Part shown: positions 38,166 to 51,813 of the stretch, in pieces
How the letters are laid out: every line of letters begins with the position of its first letter
Numbering within the stretch: the first letter of the stretch is position 1
Source of the DNA: Epiperipatus broadwayi
Lineage: Eukaryota > Onychophora > Udeonychophora > Euonychophora > Peripatidae
Assembly: GCA_028023455.1 (NCBI GenBank)
Contig: JAQFVV010012420.1
Span: 2,228,001 to 2,292,000, forward strand
DNA: 64,000 nucleotides
Direction of reading: 5' to 3'
Made by a program: the position numbers and the translations under genes
Notes under the pieces: model-generated
Databases searched by the model: none
Told to the model about the DNA's origin: nothing
Seen by the model: the letters and a program-made list of their open reading frames with translations, nothing else

Positions 38166-39965
38166 TCACCATTCTTTTATCAAAGCATTTGAGAAACTGT
38201 GATGCTGTAGTGGAATATTTAAAAACTGTTTTAACTTTTTCTGACAATTAATCAGAAAATTGATAAAGTTTATCAATTTTATTCCAATTAATCATTCTAT
38301 TTTTTTTTCCTTTCATAAAACTGATATATAAATATTCATATGACTAACCTTTCATCATACTAATTGAGCGATAAAGTGGTTGAATAAAGCATTTAAGAAA
38401 AAAAAAAACTATCTTTACTCCTTTTTTTATATTGCTCAGTTGGTAATTATAACAGAACTTGCACTAACCAGTAAGACATTTTTTATTAGAAAGCTACCCA
38501 CTCATATGATTTACATTAATTTTTTTTGAAAGAATGATTTTACAACTTATAACACATAGTACTTACAATCAATTAATCAATATTATAATATTAAAAGAGA
38601 ATCAAACTGGTTTATGACAATTTTCTTTGTAGAACATCTTAGGTAATTGTGATTATGGGGGCATAGTTACAATGCCATATACACACAAAAATACTGGTTA
38701 TTATTGCTATTTTTTTATTATTATTATTTTTTGTATTTTAAGATTCTGGCAAGATTTAATGATCTCTAAAAATATCTTGGTAAAATAACATTGTCATCAA
38801 GAATTATGCATATCAACAATATTAGCATATCATTATTTTAAAGAAAATATGCAAATAGATATATGAAGAAGCAGAGAGAGATTGGTATTTGTAATAAAAA
38901 ATGCAATTTACATATCTATGCAAGGCAACTTTCTCCAATAACTCAAAAGCTTAAATATTAATCCCAGAGAGATAGCAGTTTGTTTTTAATGTTGGTTTAC
39001 CCTATAGCTAAAATTTTTTATACCCATTCATCATCAAATATTAGATGATTAGGTGAGTTGTCTAAGAATCAGCTATCTGAAAGAAAATTCTTAAGCTTGA
39101 CTAGAACCTGATAAAATTTTCAAATTTATCAAAGCCAAATTTGAACTTTGGGTCAAGACTGTGCCAAATAGGCATATTATATTTATATCATTAAGCCTTT
39201 ATATATATCAAAATGAATAGCAAAAAATGGCATACTATCACTGATGGCCTATTGCATAGTTAACTCAAACAATCTTAATAAAAAGAATTTAACATCGTGC
39301 GATATTGTCAGCATTTTTTATGTCAATTCTATTTTCTATAAAAGTTTATATAATAAATAAATATGGTGAGTTGCTGAGAATTAATGTGATGTTCAACGAC
39401 CTATTAATTTTAGTTGGGCATAAGCATTCCATTTAATTGAAGGAACAATTAATTTTTTTTCTTAGTTGAGAACTGATCCTGGAGATTTTGGCTTAACTCC
39501 ACTAGTTTATTTTGCATAAAGTCACACGTCATTAAACAAAACACATATACGTATATAAAGGCTTCTTTTTAATTCAATTGTTAGAGTATTTTTGTCATAT
39601 ATATATGTGTGTGTGTGTGTCTGTGCTATAATATTAGTTTAATTAGTGAATAATGAATATTTTTGTTAATCTTTATTTGTGAAAGCTGAATAAACAAATG
39701 TAAAACTTTACTCAATTTAAATAATATTGCTTTTCAAGTTAAGAAAGAAGAGAAAGTTTTTGAAAACTATAGTGATGTGAAAATAGAAATGAATGAAAAT
39801 AAATGAATAGAAGTAAATGAAAATAAATAAATCGAACAGATCGAATTATATATACAAACAGATCCTGAATTATATAAAACAAGTTTGCATTTATCAGGAT
39901 TTACATTAAAAATTTCATAAATAAAATGCAAAACATTAAAAAAAGATTTTTTTTTCTCATGTGTC
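38166..39965. other. AT-rich spacer with microsatellites
   Basis: It contains a TA/TG microsatellite at 39597-39622 and a degenerate AAT/GAAT tract at about 39779-39835. No gene. Confidence 0.5.
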
Positions 39966-39968
39966 ATA

Positions 39969-40048
39969 GCATCAGCCGGGAAGCGAACCCGCTAACCCGG
40001 GACAACTGCTTGTAAAGCAGATGTCGCTGATCTCTCGACCACCAATGC
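39969..40048 (-). tRNA. tRNA-like gene, UAC anticodon; may be a tRNA pseudogene or SINE head
   Basis: The 80-nt minus-strand sequence folds well. Acceptor arms GCATTGG and CTGATGC pair over seven positions with two G.U. The D-stem GTCG/CGAC is perfect, and the anticodon stem pairs at four of five positions around the loop TTTACAA, giving anticodon TAC (Val). A 12-nt variable region follows, and the T-arm (GCGGG, TTCGCTT, CCCGG) pairs at four of five. The B-box GGTTCGCTTCC has one mismatch. A seven-T run, suitable as a pol III terminator, lies about 25 bases downstream. The D-loop lacks the usual GG and the variable region is long for Val, so a functional tRNA-Val is doubtful. Confidence 0.55.
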
Positions 40049-42190
40049 TTGACAGAAAAAAAAATAATTACAAGTCATCTCTCTTACGGGTCTCACAATT
40101 CTATTGTAGAATAGATTACATATGTAAATCGAAGAACATCTATATACTAAGCCAAATAACACGATTTTTTTATTCCATCTGCATTGAATGTAATAATTCT
40201 TCATTCTGAAAGAATCTGTTGAAAGTTAAGTAAATAACAATCACATTGCTATAATACAGTTTAGGTTTAATGATCTCCCTCTAGAATGATAAACTGTTCA
40301 AATGATAGGCTAATTTTCCAAGAATGGTCTAAAAATAATAATCATCTCAAGATTTTGAACCTAAACTAGCACACTTACATATCTAGCTTTACAGATCTTA
40401 TACTAGAATAGCAAATATATTTTATTAGCCTTGATCAAAAGCCAACAAATTCACCTTTTATCAAAATATACCATAATTAAATATGTCAATCCTCAATCTC
40501 ATTTAATTTGAATTAGATAATAGATACTACATAAATCAAGCTCATATATTTTCTATTTGATCACTAAACTATATAAAAATATTGGGCAATCATTCTGCAA
40601 GATAGATAGATATCAGAAAGTACATCCTTCATTATCTGCCTAGAAGACCACTAAACTTTCATACAAATGCTGCAATTTTTCTTCACATATTAATAATGAA
40701 AGACCAACTGTCTTAATATTAAAGACTCAATAACCAACATAATGGTTACTTAAAAATCAGTCTATTTCAACATGGTTAAATGAAAAAATATAAAATTCAT
40801 TTTATTATTTATATCTTGTAAATCAACATTTAAATATATAATTAAATGCATATTAGCCCATTACTGTTGTTTGAGAACATTAATTATTTATTATGTGATT
40901 AGTTTCCAGATAGATCAAATAGCCAGAGAATCATATTTCCATTCATTTAGCTAGACTAATTTATTTTGCCTCACATTCCTTAATTAAAATTTGATCCAGA
41001 AAACTATGTTTTGAGACAAACTGTTTTATCGCTGGGTAATATATTTAAAACTAAATGGACACTTTAAAACTTTAACAAATAAAATATCTTTATTATTATA
41101 GAATTATTTTTAAATAGTTGAATTATATAATAACTAATGTTATCTTAAATTTTTTTATTTTTGTTGTCATTAACATCTTATTTGTAGCAACATTTTTTTC
41201 TATCTCTATTCTTTATTTTATTTTGTAAATGTAAGTTTTGTAAGCAGATTTACTGTAATTATTCAAGAGATGATAAAGATATCAAGTGTTCTGAAAATAG
41301 GATGTAACATCTTAAAAATATTTAAGAAATATGAATGACTTTTTTAGAACTTATGCTATAATGATAAAAAATAATTATGAACATGTTAACCAAAATGTTT
41401 TTTTAAGGACATTGTTTAGCTTATTATGATCCTCAATTCTTGACATATTTCTTTGAGTGAATATAAAGATCAAAAATAATAGAAATAGGAATGGCTTGTG
41501 TTGTAACTACTTGCATCTAATATAAATTTATTTAATATAGAGTCAGTTTTACTGGAGATCAACCAAGTGATGTTCATAATGCAAATAAAATATAATTATC
41601 CTAATCAATTAATCAAACTGAGTTTGTCGCTTGCATTAGAAATCTATTTAAGAAATTTTAACTCTTGAATCAAATTCTAATTCTTGAATTAACTCCTTAG
41701 AGCAATTTTTAAATAAACTTCAAATAAAAATAATAATAATGCAAAATAAGTAAAATGTATCAGTAAAAAAAATTAAATACTTTAAATATGTATCTTAAAC
41801 TTTCTAAACATCTTGTGCATGATTCAATCTTATAGAAGCAACAGTACCAACATACTATCATTAAAATGTGCTTTTTTATATGTAAATTACAACACTAGAT
41901 AAATATCACTACAGTTCATAAAAAAGATAACAGGTCATATAAAACTTTGTTGAATACACATAGAAAACAGTCACAAATTATCCTTAATGATAGTCAAATA
42001 TTATTCATCATTCAATCACAATGTTTCATGCTTTGAGATCCACCAAAAGCAATCAATTAATTGCCAAATGAATATATAGTATACAAAAAAAAAAGTGCTA
42101 CTCTTTAAAAAAAAAAAAAATCTAATCATGTGAGGACTTGGATTTCAATCAATTGTTTTTATCTAATTTTGATAATAAATCTAATATATG
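40049..42190. other. AT-rich spacer, no gene
   Basis: Nothing recognised. An A-tract at about 42107-42120 lies just upstream of the SINE relic. Confidence 0.5.
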
Positions 42191-42195
42191 TGTAT

Positions 42196-42420
42196 AAAAG
42201 ACTGTTGTGGTGTAATGGTTAACATATCAATTTAACCAAGATCATGGCATAACATTAGATTCTAGCAGAACATAAAATTTTTTTCAGGTAGCAAGCCCTT
42301 AAACAGTCTATCAATCCAATCAAGCATTAACAGATGAGTATATATTTTTTCTTAGTTAAACAATAAAATATAATTTAAAAAAGTGCTAAAACCTTTGACA
42401 ACAAGTAAATGATTAAACCA
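42196..42420 (+). repeat. tRNA-derived SINE relic
   Basis: A near-consensus A-box, TGGTGTAATGGTTAAC (about 42208), is followed by a decayed anticodon and T-arm region (AGATTCTAGC near 42259). The body is TTTTTTTCAGGTAGC, TCAATCCAATCAAGC, GATGAGTATATATTTTTTCT and TAAACAATAAAA. The body aligns with 38020-38120. Confidence 0.6.
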
Positions 42421-44005
42421 TGAATATCTTCTTCACTCTTACTTTTTAGAAGATACTAAAGGGTCACTTTTGAAATAGAATAAATGTTTTTTGTTGTAGT
42501 GGTTTTTTTTTTTCCAGAATATGACTTATCTTTTGGTATCAAGTTGAAAATTTTGATATTCTTTACTCGATATGATTTAGTTCAGTAGTAGAGCTCAAAA
42601 CCTAAAGATTTTTGGATTGAAGTTAAATTTGTCCTTTATGATGCTCATAAATCACATAATCTTTCAAAATCATCTATATTATTTATTTTACCTTTTCTCA
42701 CTCTTATAATTGCTCTAATAAATTCCTATTTTTTTTGTTTAAATTTTTCATAATTTCATTCTAAAAGATCAAGTTCTCTACATTTAATTTGTATTTCATT
42801 GAGATTGGAATGTATTCTCTACCAAATCATTTTTGAGAGTTTTTGTTTGGTGAGAATGATTGCCTAGCTGGGTAATATTAATCACAACTTTTCTAAATTT
42901 CTATATTTGATAATTGAACATTCATAGAGTATTCTTATAAAGAATAAGATGAGATCATAGTAGCTTATATGAAATTTTATGTTGTTAAACACAAAAAAAT
43001 ACTAAAGCCATTGTTCAAAACCTTTTCTATTTTTCTTGTGTCAGTGTTCTTTAACCTTATGTAAGTCTATGTTAACATAAATGTTCAGGGTTTTTTTTGT
43101 CCTAAAACACTTTAGCATGGAAGTAAAAGGTATAGATTTAAATGGTAAAAGATTTTGGATTGAAGCGTTGGTCAGCCTTTACAGTTTTTGTGCACAAGAA
43201 AAAAAACATTTGATTATATACAACATCCTTCCTTTTTAGTACCTGAATGTATGTCTAGTTTTCTGTTCAAAAAGGGATTGATTTTTTGTATGGTCATAAA
43301 ATTCCAAGACATTATACAAAAATAGATTATAACTTCTTACTATAATATGCTTTAAAGTAATGCTGATAATATGACAGCAGTCACCTTTGAACATTGCTGC
43401 TGCCTAATATAAATATTAATAATAAAATAGGACTAAACTAAAATTTAAAAAAGATACATTTTCTAAAGGCTTGTTAGAGGAGAAAAAGTGAACTTCAATA
43501 AAGAATATTTTTTAAGTTGTATAATAAAATTTTAAATGTGATACCTAGCTATGTCATTTTAACTGTACAATCCATATTCATTATTTATATATATGTATGT
43601 AAACATAAACATTGTATGTATACACAATATATATGTATAAAAATGGAATATAACATGTATATATGTAAAATAGATTTACTGAATATGTATACATATTGCC
43701 ATTATTCTGTGCTAAGCAATTTAGCCCAGTAATAAGAATAGTGTTTCTCACTCTTTCCTGACTCTCAGAAATTTATTTTCATCACCCCAACAGATACTCA
43801 CCTCCAGCTAAAAATACCTTCTTCAAAAACCTTAAAATCCTTGCCACATACTCCATCCTCAAGGAACATATTGTATGACAAAAATTAATTAATGGAAAGC
43901 ATATAACCTTGCCCACAAAACAGAATTTTTCAACACTCAAAACCTCTTCTTTATTGCACAAATAAACAGATCACCCAAAAATTTAAATTCTAGTACTTGA
44001 AACCC
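42421..44005. other. AT-rich spacer with possible repeat fragments
   Basis: The short B-box-like strings at about 42612 and 43158 (TTTGGATTGAAG) may be further SINE relics. No gene. Confidence 0.35.
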
Positions 44006-44009
44006 AAAT

Positions 44010-44173
44010 ATCTTGATTTCCTTATTAATATTAATTTGGAAGCATTACCAACCTGTAGCTTTTTAGCTAAAAGAATGTCTGCCAATATAGAGTCAACTTG
44101 TCCACTCTGCCACAAAGAAGAAGAAACTATTCAACATTTTCTCTTTAAATGCCCATCACTTCAAATTTATTGA
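44010..44173 (+). pseudogene. LINE C-terminal zinc-binding fragment (zf-RVT type)
   Basis: The frame reads ALPTCSFLAKRMSANIESTC then PLCHKEEETIQHFLFKCPSL. It holds a CCHC motif (C-x2-C, later H, then C) like the zinc-binding domain that follows the reverse transcriptase in several LINE clades. It ends in TGA at 44171-44173. Upstream sequence from about 43740 may be more of the same relic, but the frames are broken and I cannot name the RT domain. It is not related to the RTE copies in this window. Confidence 0.65.
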
Positions 44174-45027
44174 ATTCTCATTACATATATCATTAAGTCC
44201 CAATCAGCCTCACTCATAATGCTCATTAACAACATAAAGGACTTTTTCCAAGCATTAGAGCAACTATTTTTATTTTATTCATTCTTTGGTTTCTTCGATG
44301 CCATTTCTGTTTCAACCCAACTTAAAAAAAAACTACAATGACATTTTTACAAAATAAATAAAATTAAAATTAGGGACCAAACCCTTGCACCCCCAAATAT
44401 ATATGCAGCCACATGGAGCTTAATAACATTACCTACACCACTGTAACCATTGGTTATTAAAAATTAGGATATGATCCAATATCTTTCATTAAACATATAT
44501 ACAACTTTCATTATTTTACAATTCATGTATAATTAATCAACTACTCAATTGAACACTAATTCATAAAACTAATTAAATTTAACAGCATAGCTCATATTCT
44601 AATTAATCTCTTCTATTTATATAAAATTCTCTCCGAATCTGATCTAAATAAAATATATATATGCTTATAAATGTTATGTAAAGAGCTCACAAATAAGCTA
44701 TTAACAAGCTTTGCAGCTCTTTATATAGTATTTGTGATACAAACTTATTTAAATTAGGTCATGTGACATCTGACTTTTTTTTAATACATATAGATATGCA
44801 ATACTAACTGCAATACAAATTAAAGTATAATATGTAGATATGCACTAAGTGCTATATTGTAAACTAATTATGATCTATGTAATTGCTTATTTCAACAATA
44901 AAGTTTATGTTAAAAAATGAAAGAATTCTGAATCAATTCCCAGTGGAGAAAAAAATTCCAGTTGGCCTTTTAACCCACTTTATATCAATAGCAATAAAGA
45001 ATAGAATAAATCCATCTATTTTTAAGC

Positions 45028-45385
45028 TTATGATGTTAAATAATCTTTGGTTTTCTAATACTATTAAAAAGTCTGAGTGAATTTAATATTTTGGCTAGAT
45101 ATAAATACAGATAATAATTTTGAAATTATAATCAAGCAAACAATGGAAACTGAATATCATTTTAAATAACCTTTGTTTTTATGACCAATAAAAAGTCATA
45201 CTAAATAAATATAGCTTAAAGTATATAGAAATGAAAATGGAAATAAACTATGTTTTTGCAAGTTATAAATAAATAATTCTCTTTACATCAGTAAATGATA
45301 AAGAATAAAAATGATTCCATATATTCTTAAGTGAATGATATTAAATAAGCTTTGGTTTACCAATATTGTTGGAAATTGAGGCTGG
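45028..45385. repeat. Three diverged repeat copies
   Basis: Segments at 45031-45082, 45154-45205 and 45337-45383 share the pattern ATGATNTTAAATAANCTTTG, then NCCAATA and often AAAAAGTC. Spacing is about 123 and 183 bases. The origin is unknown. Confidence 0.5.
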
Positions 45386-47396
45386 AATTGACATTAAACA
45401 CTTAAGGATAGACAGATTTGTTCAATTCTTTAACATTTGCTGACACATAAAAAGAATTAATGTAGTAATAAAATCTAAATATTTCACCCAAAAAAATTTT
45501 TTTAAAAATAATGTAGACATATAGGAAAGTAAGCAAGAAGTAAGTTTTTAAAAAAATTGTAATTTATGTAATAAAATATTTTTTATTATATTTTTGGAAA
45601 TTATTTGTAAACATATAATTTGTATATATTTTATAATAATAATCAATCCTTGACAATGTCTATAAATATGGTCAAAACATTGGAGAAAAACTTAAATAAA
45701 AAAATGAGACCTTTAAAAGAAACAATATTTGAAAAGAAAAGTGTGTTAAAGAATTTGTTTAATATTCAAAGCCACATGGAATTTGTAATTAACAAAACAA
45801 TTTAAATATGTCCGTCTAAGAGTATCAAATACTGAAACCAATAAAAAGCTGCTTGTAAATTGATTTCATCACCAGTAAAGTAAGTTACTGGCATGATACA
45901 TATTATTAATAGAGCATAAATATTAAAATGAGAATCACACCATGTCTTGTTTAGTATATATATAGTCGAAAACATATAAATACATAAGTATTAAGATAGG
46001 ATTGTTTAGCGTTAAATATATATATATACACATGAATGTTAAGTATTCTTCCTGAAGGTAACTTGAAATAATTAAGCAAAAAGTTACTAAACCAAGCAAT
46101 AACAAATCGTTAACAGTGTTTACTTATTGCTCTGACAATCCCCCTTTCCCTCAACACAGTGCATATATACGGACAAATGTATAAAGCACGTACAAATAAA
46201 AATGTATAAAATATCTTTGACTTAATGTAGATCGGTCAGAAATTTTACTTTAATACGATTTGTTAAAGAACTAGACATTCAGTTCAAATAAATCAATACC
46301 AGACAGTTGCGATGACTGATAACAAACATAAAATAGGGAGGAGCATTTCAACAAAGATGAACAAGATTGCTGTAGCAACGAAGACAAATCTTAACAATAT
46401 CAAAATAGCAAGTCATCATTTTTGAACAAATGCAGTATTGTTTGTGTATATATATAATGAAATTTTATTTATTAAAAAATAACGTTTTTATTTGGAAAAA
46501 ATATTTTGTTACTATAATTATTGCTATATTACTATTGGCAACTGGTTTCCTGGTATTGCTATGCATTATTATGACAACTTAGATATATACATTTCAAATT
46601 CTTTGACGGCCATAGACCAAAATGTTATCACACACAGTTTTCAAATGTTTTGATTTACTGGCATCAATCTCTTACTTTCAATAATAAAAATGTCTAGTGA
46701 TTAATTCTGGGATGGAATTATAATAAATTTAAAAAGGATTAGATTCTTTACGATTATTTAGAGATCGCACTATTATAATTTAGTAATTATTGTTAATATT
46801 TTTTAACTATTTAAATAAATAAAAAAAATTACTTAGTAAAAAAAAAAAAAGTCATCATCTAGTTGAATATAATTATCACTGACTGACTATAAATTAGCAT
46901 AAAAACTTCAAGCAACTCAACAAGAGAAGATAATACTATATGTATGATTTAACATTTTAAAAAAAAATAGATAACATCACAGACAAAACAGTAAGACATA
47001 ATTAAACATTTTTTAGCAAAACAATCTTCATAAAAATTTTGTATTACAACAATTTGGTCCTTAGATTAAAAAAATAAAGACCACAAACATGAAGTATTTC
47101 GGAGTTTTTCTTAAGAAAGCAATTAGTTGAGAAGATAAATAGAAAAAATAAGCTGATAATTGGTTCAAATTAATCATTAATTTTTATATATTGTTATTTT
47201 TAATTATAACTAGTACATAGTAAAGCCTATATATAAAATAATTTGTTGATCAGTAGGTAACTTAATATTTGAAGACGAAGTGATAAAGTTAAGCTTTAAT
47301 GCAGAGATTGAGTCTATATTTACCACTACACTAAACCACACAGGGCAATTCTCTACCTAAAAAAGGTTTAAGAATTATAACAATATAAGAGATTTT
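45386..47396. other. AT-rich spacer, no gene
   Basis: TA microsatellite near 46015-46027; short frames without domains. A GC-richer patch around 46100-46400 is not recognisable. Confidence 0.45.
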
Positions 47397-48610
47397 TTTC
47401 ACCTTCTTTATGCCATTTACAGTAATCTGTAGAAAGTAATGATAGTTGCTAGATGACAGGGTGTGCTTTCCTATCCAAAATCCTTAGACTAGTTTCGAGT
47501 TTATGGCTTTCATCAGTAATGAATTTTGGATCTTGGAACAGTGCAATTGAAATTTCAGGATCTAATGCACCTTCCCGCTATCTCCTATTAGTTACCTCTA
47601 TATTATACTATCAATTTATTAGCCTCAACTGAAAAATGTTTTCAATCTAAGCCAACTTGCCTATATAATCATATAAATTTGAATCCAGTCAAGTACATGA
47701 TGGTATCTTTTTTTTAAAAAAAATAACAAAAATCCCTTGTAATCTGTGACCAGGATTTGATATACACCAAAAAATATCACATAACCTATCACATGATTTC
47801 CACTTGTATTGTTTGTTATAGTAACATTTTTTCATCTTTTTAATGTCACTTACAGTAAACTTTAGAAAGCAATTATAATTGCTAGATGACAGTGCTTAGT
47901 AAATCCATATCCTGTACTCTCCTATCCAAAATCCCCACAATTTGAAACTTACAGTTTTCATCAGTGATGAGCTTTGGCTCTTGGAACAGTACAACTGGAC
48001 TTTTAGGACCTAATATCCTGTTCCTCCAGCTTCTATAAGGTTGAAACTACTCTGAAGATTTTGGATAGGAAAAAATAGGATATGGATTTAGTAAGCAATG
48101 TCATCTAGCAATTATCATTGCTTTCTAAGGTTTACTGTAAGTGGTATAAAGAAGGTGAAAAAATGTTACAAGCTGAAATCATGTGATAGGTTATGTGATA
48201 TTTTTTGATATATATCAAATCCTGGTCACAGAATGTAAAGGATTTTTGTTATTTTAAAAAAAAAACTAAGGACATCATAATATATAAAAATTAGGACTGT
48301 TTTCAAATCTATATGACTATACAGGCAAGTTAGCTTAGATTGAAAATATATGTTTTTCAGTTTGAGATAATAGTTTGTTAATATAGAAAAAAGTGATAGG
48401 AGCTGGAGGGAAGGTGCATTATATTCTAAAGGTCCAGTTGTACTATTCCAAGATCGAAAGTTCTTCACTCATGAAAGCGATAAGCTTGAAATTAGTCTGG
48501 GAATTTTAGATAGGAAGGCACAGAATAGGGATTTATCAAGCACTGTCATCTGGCACCTAAGATTATTTTCTAAAGCTTACTATAAGTACCAAGTATGATA
48601 CTATAACATT
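47397..48610. repeat. Imperfect palindrome of about 1.2 kb, centred near 47993 (family P related)
   Basis: The arms pair all the way out. AATCTGTGACCAGGATTTGA near 47752 pairs with TCAAATCCTGGTCACAGAAT near 48216; TCAATCTAAGCCAACTTGCC near 47641 pairs with GGCAAGTTAGCTTAGATTGA near 48323; GCTTTCCTATCCAAAATCC near 47465 pairs with the reverse complement near 48510. Each half also contains a direct repeat of the block TCATCAGTGATGAGCTTTGG, then TTGGAACAGT. That block, with CCCCAGACTAGTTTC, is also the core of the MITE at 12250-12576. It is non-coding and probably a compound or foldback member of that family. Confidence 0.8.
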
Positions 48611-50689
48611 ATTATGTAAGTTGAAGTTATGTGATATTTTATTACTGTAAATCATAACAATGCTTAGTATTATCAATAGCGATATACTTGTTGGAAAAGT
48701 TAAAGAACAATAGCAAAAAATATCAGTTAAATAAATTAATGGACCAGCATGTGTTATATGGGTATATTTGTAATTCACAAATCGGTTTGTTTAATCACTG
48801 CAAATTACATATTTAGTATATTATTATAATTAATGATGTTAATTTTTATTTTTCTATTTTAGCCTTTTTTTTTTTGAAATTATAATTGCCATACTTGTTT
48901 GTGAATAGTTACTGCTGCTTATTAATAACTAATAGTAGTGATAAGCTTATGATACTAATTCTAAATGCTGAAACATTTTAAATTGCATTAAGAAGATGGC
49001 AAACAATGGCAAAACTATCATAATATTAAAAAATAATTGAATGATTTATTGCTTGGAAGTTCATCAAAAGTTTGAACAGCAGAAGTGACAGAGATCTTTT
49101 CAAGATCTAGGGTCTTTCAGCTTCTCAGTCATTCTAGATTCTGCTATTCTACTACTGCTCTATCCTGTGCAAGGTATCATAATAATGATGCACTGTAACT
49201 GTTTACTTGTAGACTCTACTGCCTATTGTCAGACATGAAAAAGTTAGTATTGTAAAACTTAGACATAGTAAATCAGCTGTGAACAAAGAATAAAATGATA
49301 TGAGGAATTTATATTCTGAAGGCAAAAATAGGTTTAAATGATAAAGCTATCATTTTGATAAAGATTTTATTTTAGGTCCAAGATCCAAAGAGACTGAAGG
49401 GGATAGGATTAAAAGAATTTCTAAAAAAAGTAATTCAGATATATATGCCAACCAGTAATTGTGATGACATTGATGCAGAAAACATATAAGAAATAATTTA
49501 AAAGATTTTAAAAAATATATACAAAAACTGTTGCATGGTGATAATAAGGGATTGAAATATTATGATAAGACATGGGAAAATTGATAAAAAGTTATTGGAA
49601 TTATAGTATGAAGGTTAGAAATAAGAAAATTGAAATAATATGTGTGCGAAAAGAATAATACAATATAAATAAATGTGATGAAAAAAAGAAAAATTTACAA
49701 GTGATTCTGCTTCAATTCAAAATACATGTAGAAGCAGTGTTAAGAGTACTTCCTATGTTACACTTTAGTATGAATAGAATAACATTTTTCTACAATCTTT
49801 GTTTCTTAGGCTTTTTTAGATTAGTACATTTTATAATTTCAAAAAACAATGTTCAAATAATTTAATTAAAGGGAGTTGAATTCAGACTTTCAAGTTTCCT
49901 ACAACTATCCACTCTATCTTATACAACTGATACATATACCACATACATGTGAAAAGAATAAATGATCTCCAATATATGTATTTCATGCTGAATCAAAAGT
50001 CATCAGTTGATCCAGATCACCATCTCCCACACATATATACATTCAGTGCTCAGTTTATATTAAGATTAACTTTAATGGACAAGCTTCAGTCTTCTCCACT
50101 CTCTAACTTTTTAGCCATTCATATCATTGAAAATCTGAGGATAACTGCAGAGAGCTTGAAAGTCTGAGTTTAAATCATTTTTAATTACATTAAGTTTAAT
50201 AGATAATATACATTTTTTTAAATGTTCAAATAATTATAAGAAGAAAAAAAAGGTTTTAGAAAGTATTTTTGTACACCTATACCCCATTTAGAACTTGTTT
50301 TTTATATGAAAATTCACAAGTGATCATCATCAATTTGTATCTACTTTTGATTTACAATTGAATATTCACTATAACGATCTTAAAAAAAATTGGTGGCCAT
50401 TTTATAAGACTGATGATCTCATAGGATAGTTACTCATGCTATCATCCAAAAACAAAATAATGACTTTCATACTGGAACTTTACAGTACAGAGTTTCTTCA
50501 TAACCCACAATACAATACACATGTATATAATATTTTGCTTATTAACTTAAAATGTGATTAATATATACAGTACAATATTTTATTTAATTTTCCTCCAGTG
50601 TCTTTGCAAGACAATCAGTTCTTCATTAATGATATATGCAAAGTAAAGATTTTCATCATTAATGATAACAAAGTCCCTCCCCCCCTCCC
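48611..50689. other. Spacer with faint SINE-head traces
   Basis: On the minus strand at about 49872-49930 and on the plus strand at about 50120-50177 there are tRNA-like strings (CTTGAAAGTCTGA followed by a B-box-like sequence) in opposite orientation. The evidence is weak. The frame at 49949-50167 lies between them and has no domain. Confidence 0.3.
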
Positions 50690-51540
50690 TATTCAAGATA
50701 TGTGGATGATACAGTATTATTTGTAGATGAAGGAACAATTTATTAAATTCATTTAGAGTTAGCTTCGATGTCTTCCTTGATTTGGACTATCGAAAAGGAA
50801 GATGAATATCATAATATCAAATTTTTAGACTTAAACATCCAAAGACAGAACAATGCCTTGGATTATAGGATGGAATTGAAGCCTATAAATATGAGAGGTA
50901 TCATACACCCTAATTTAATACACAGGACTGAAGTTTTTCCATGGAAACTTTAAATTATGCAAATTCAAGGCAGATCAGAGAAAAAAATATAGAGTTATAC
51001 ACAAAGAATCTAGTTATTACAGATTATAATTCTAAAAAATAAATTCAACAATAGCTAATTTTTATAGCAAATTATACACCTAGTAAATCTCCAATCTGAA
51101 GATAAAAAAATGGATTAGTTTCCCTTAAGTATCTAAAATCACACAAAAATTAAGAAAAATATATATTGCAATATAATCAGTTTTTGGTCATCTCTGTCAT
51201 TAAATAAATTGTTAAACAATTCTAAAGATAAAATAACTAGAGAAGCTGCACACCAAGTAGTATACAAAATTGCATATTAAGATTCAGACTATCTAAAGGC
51301 TTACTAAGGAGAAATGAAGGCTAATTTATCCACAAGACTGGCCAAATACAATTACTTATACATCCAAGCTAAAAAAGACAGTGAATACTCATAAATATTT
51401 TTGGATCACAAGCTACAATCAGGCCACAACTTTGATCTCTCTAAGGCTGATGTCATTTGCTCTGGGAGAGATGACAGAAAGAGAAAGATAAAAAGAAATA
51501 TGGTCTATAGCCAAAGATATGCACACCATAAAAAAAAGAA
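50690..51540 (+). pseudogene. Penelope-like element relic, reverse transcriptase and GIY-YIG parts
   Basis: From 50690 the frame reads YSRYVDDTVLFVDEGTIY, with the polymerase YVDD at 50699-50710, then a stop and IEKEDEYHNIKFLDLNIQRQ. In Penelope RTs, motif C is followed by a strand of the type FLD..I.R. Farther on, at about 51401-51530, FLDHKLQSGHNFDLSKADVI matches the C-terminal half of a GIY-YIG nuclease (H...SGH.FD). The interval between is frameshifted. The copy is dead and lacks its 5' half. Confidence 0.72.
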
Positions 51541-51813
51541 ACTAGCACCCCTCTTTCAAAAAATAACATTTATAACTTTCTTTACATTTATTGGAATGTA
51601 AATTAACTACTGAAATTCAATTTTATACTATAAACAAAGCACTTTTCAGTCCACTAGACTAGAGGGAGATATTCTTGATTTCGTTTAAGGAGAAGCCACA
51701 ATACATCACATCACATTACATGTTTCTGGCTCCCTGTTTCGTTCCCTTTTTCCAAATTTAGGGAATTAAACTCCTCAAACTATCCCTATTAAAAAGGTGA
51801 GTTTCTTAGCTCA

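Noticed and set aside
39597-39622. TA/TG microsatellite as a regulatory site
   Set aside because: Ordinary microsatellite; nothing nearby to regulate.
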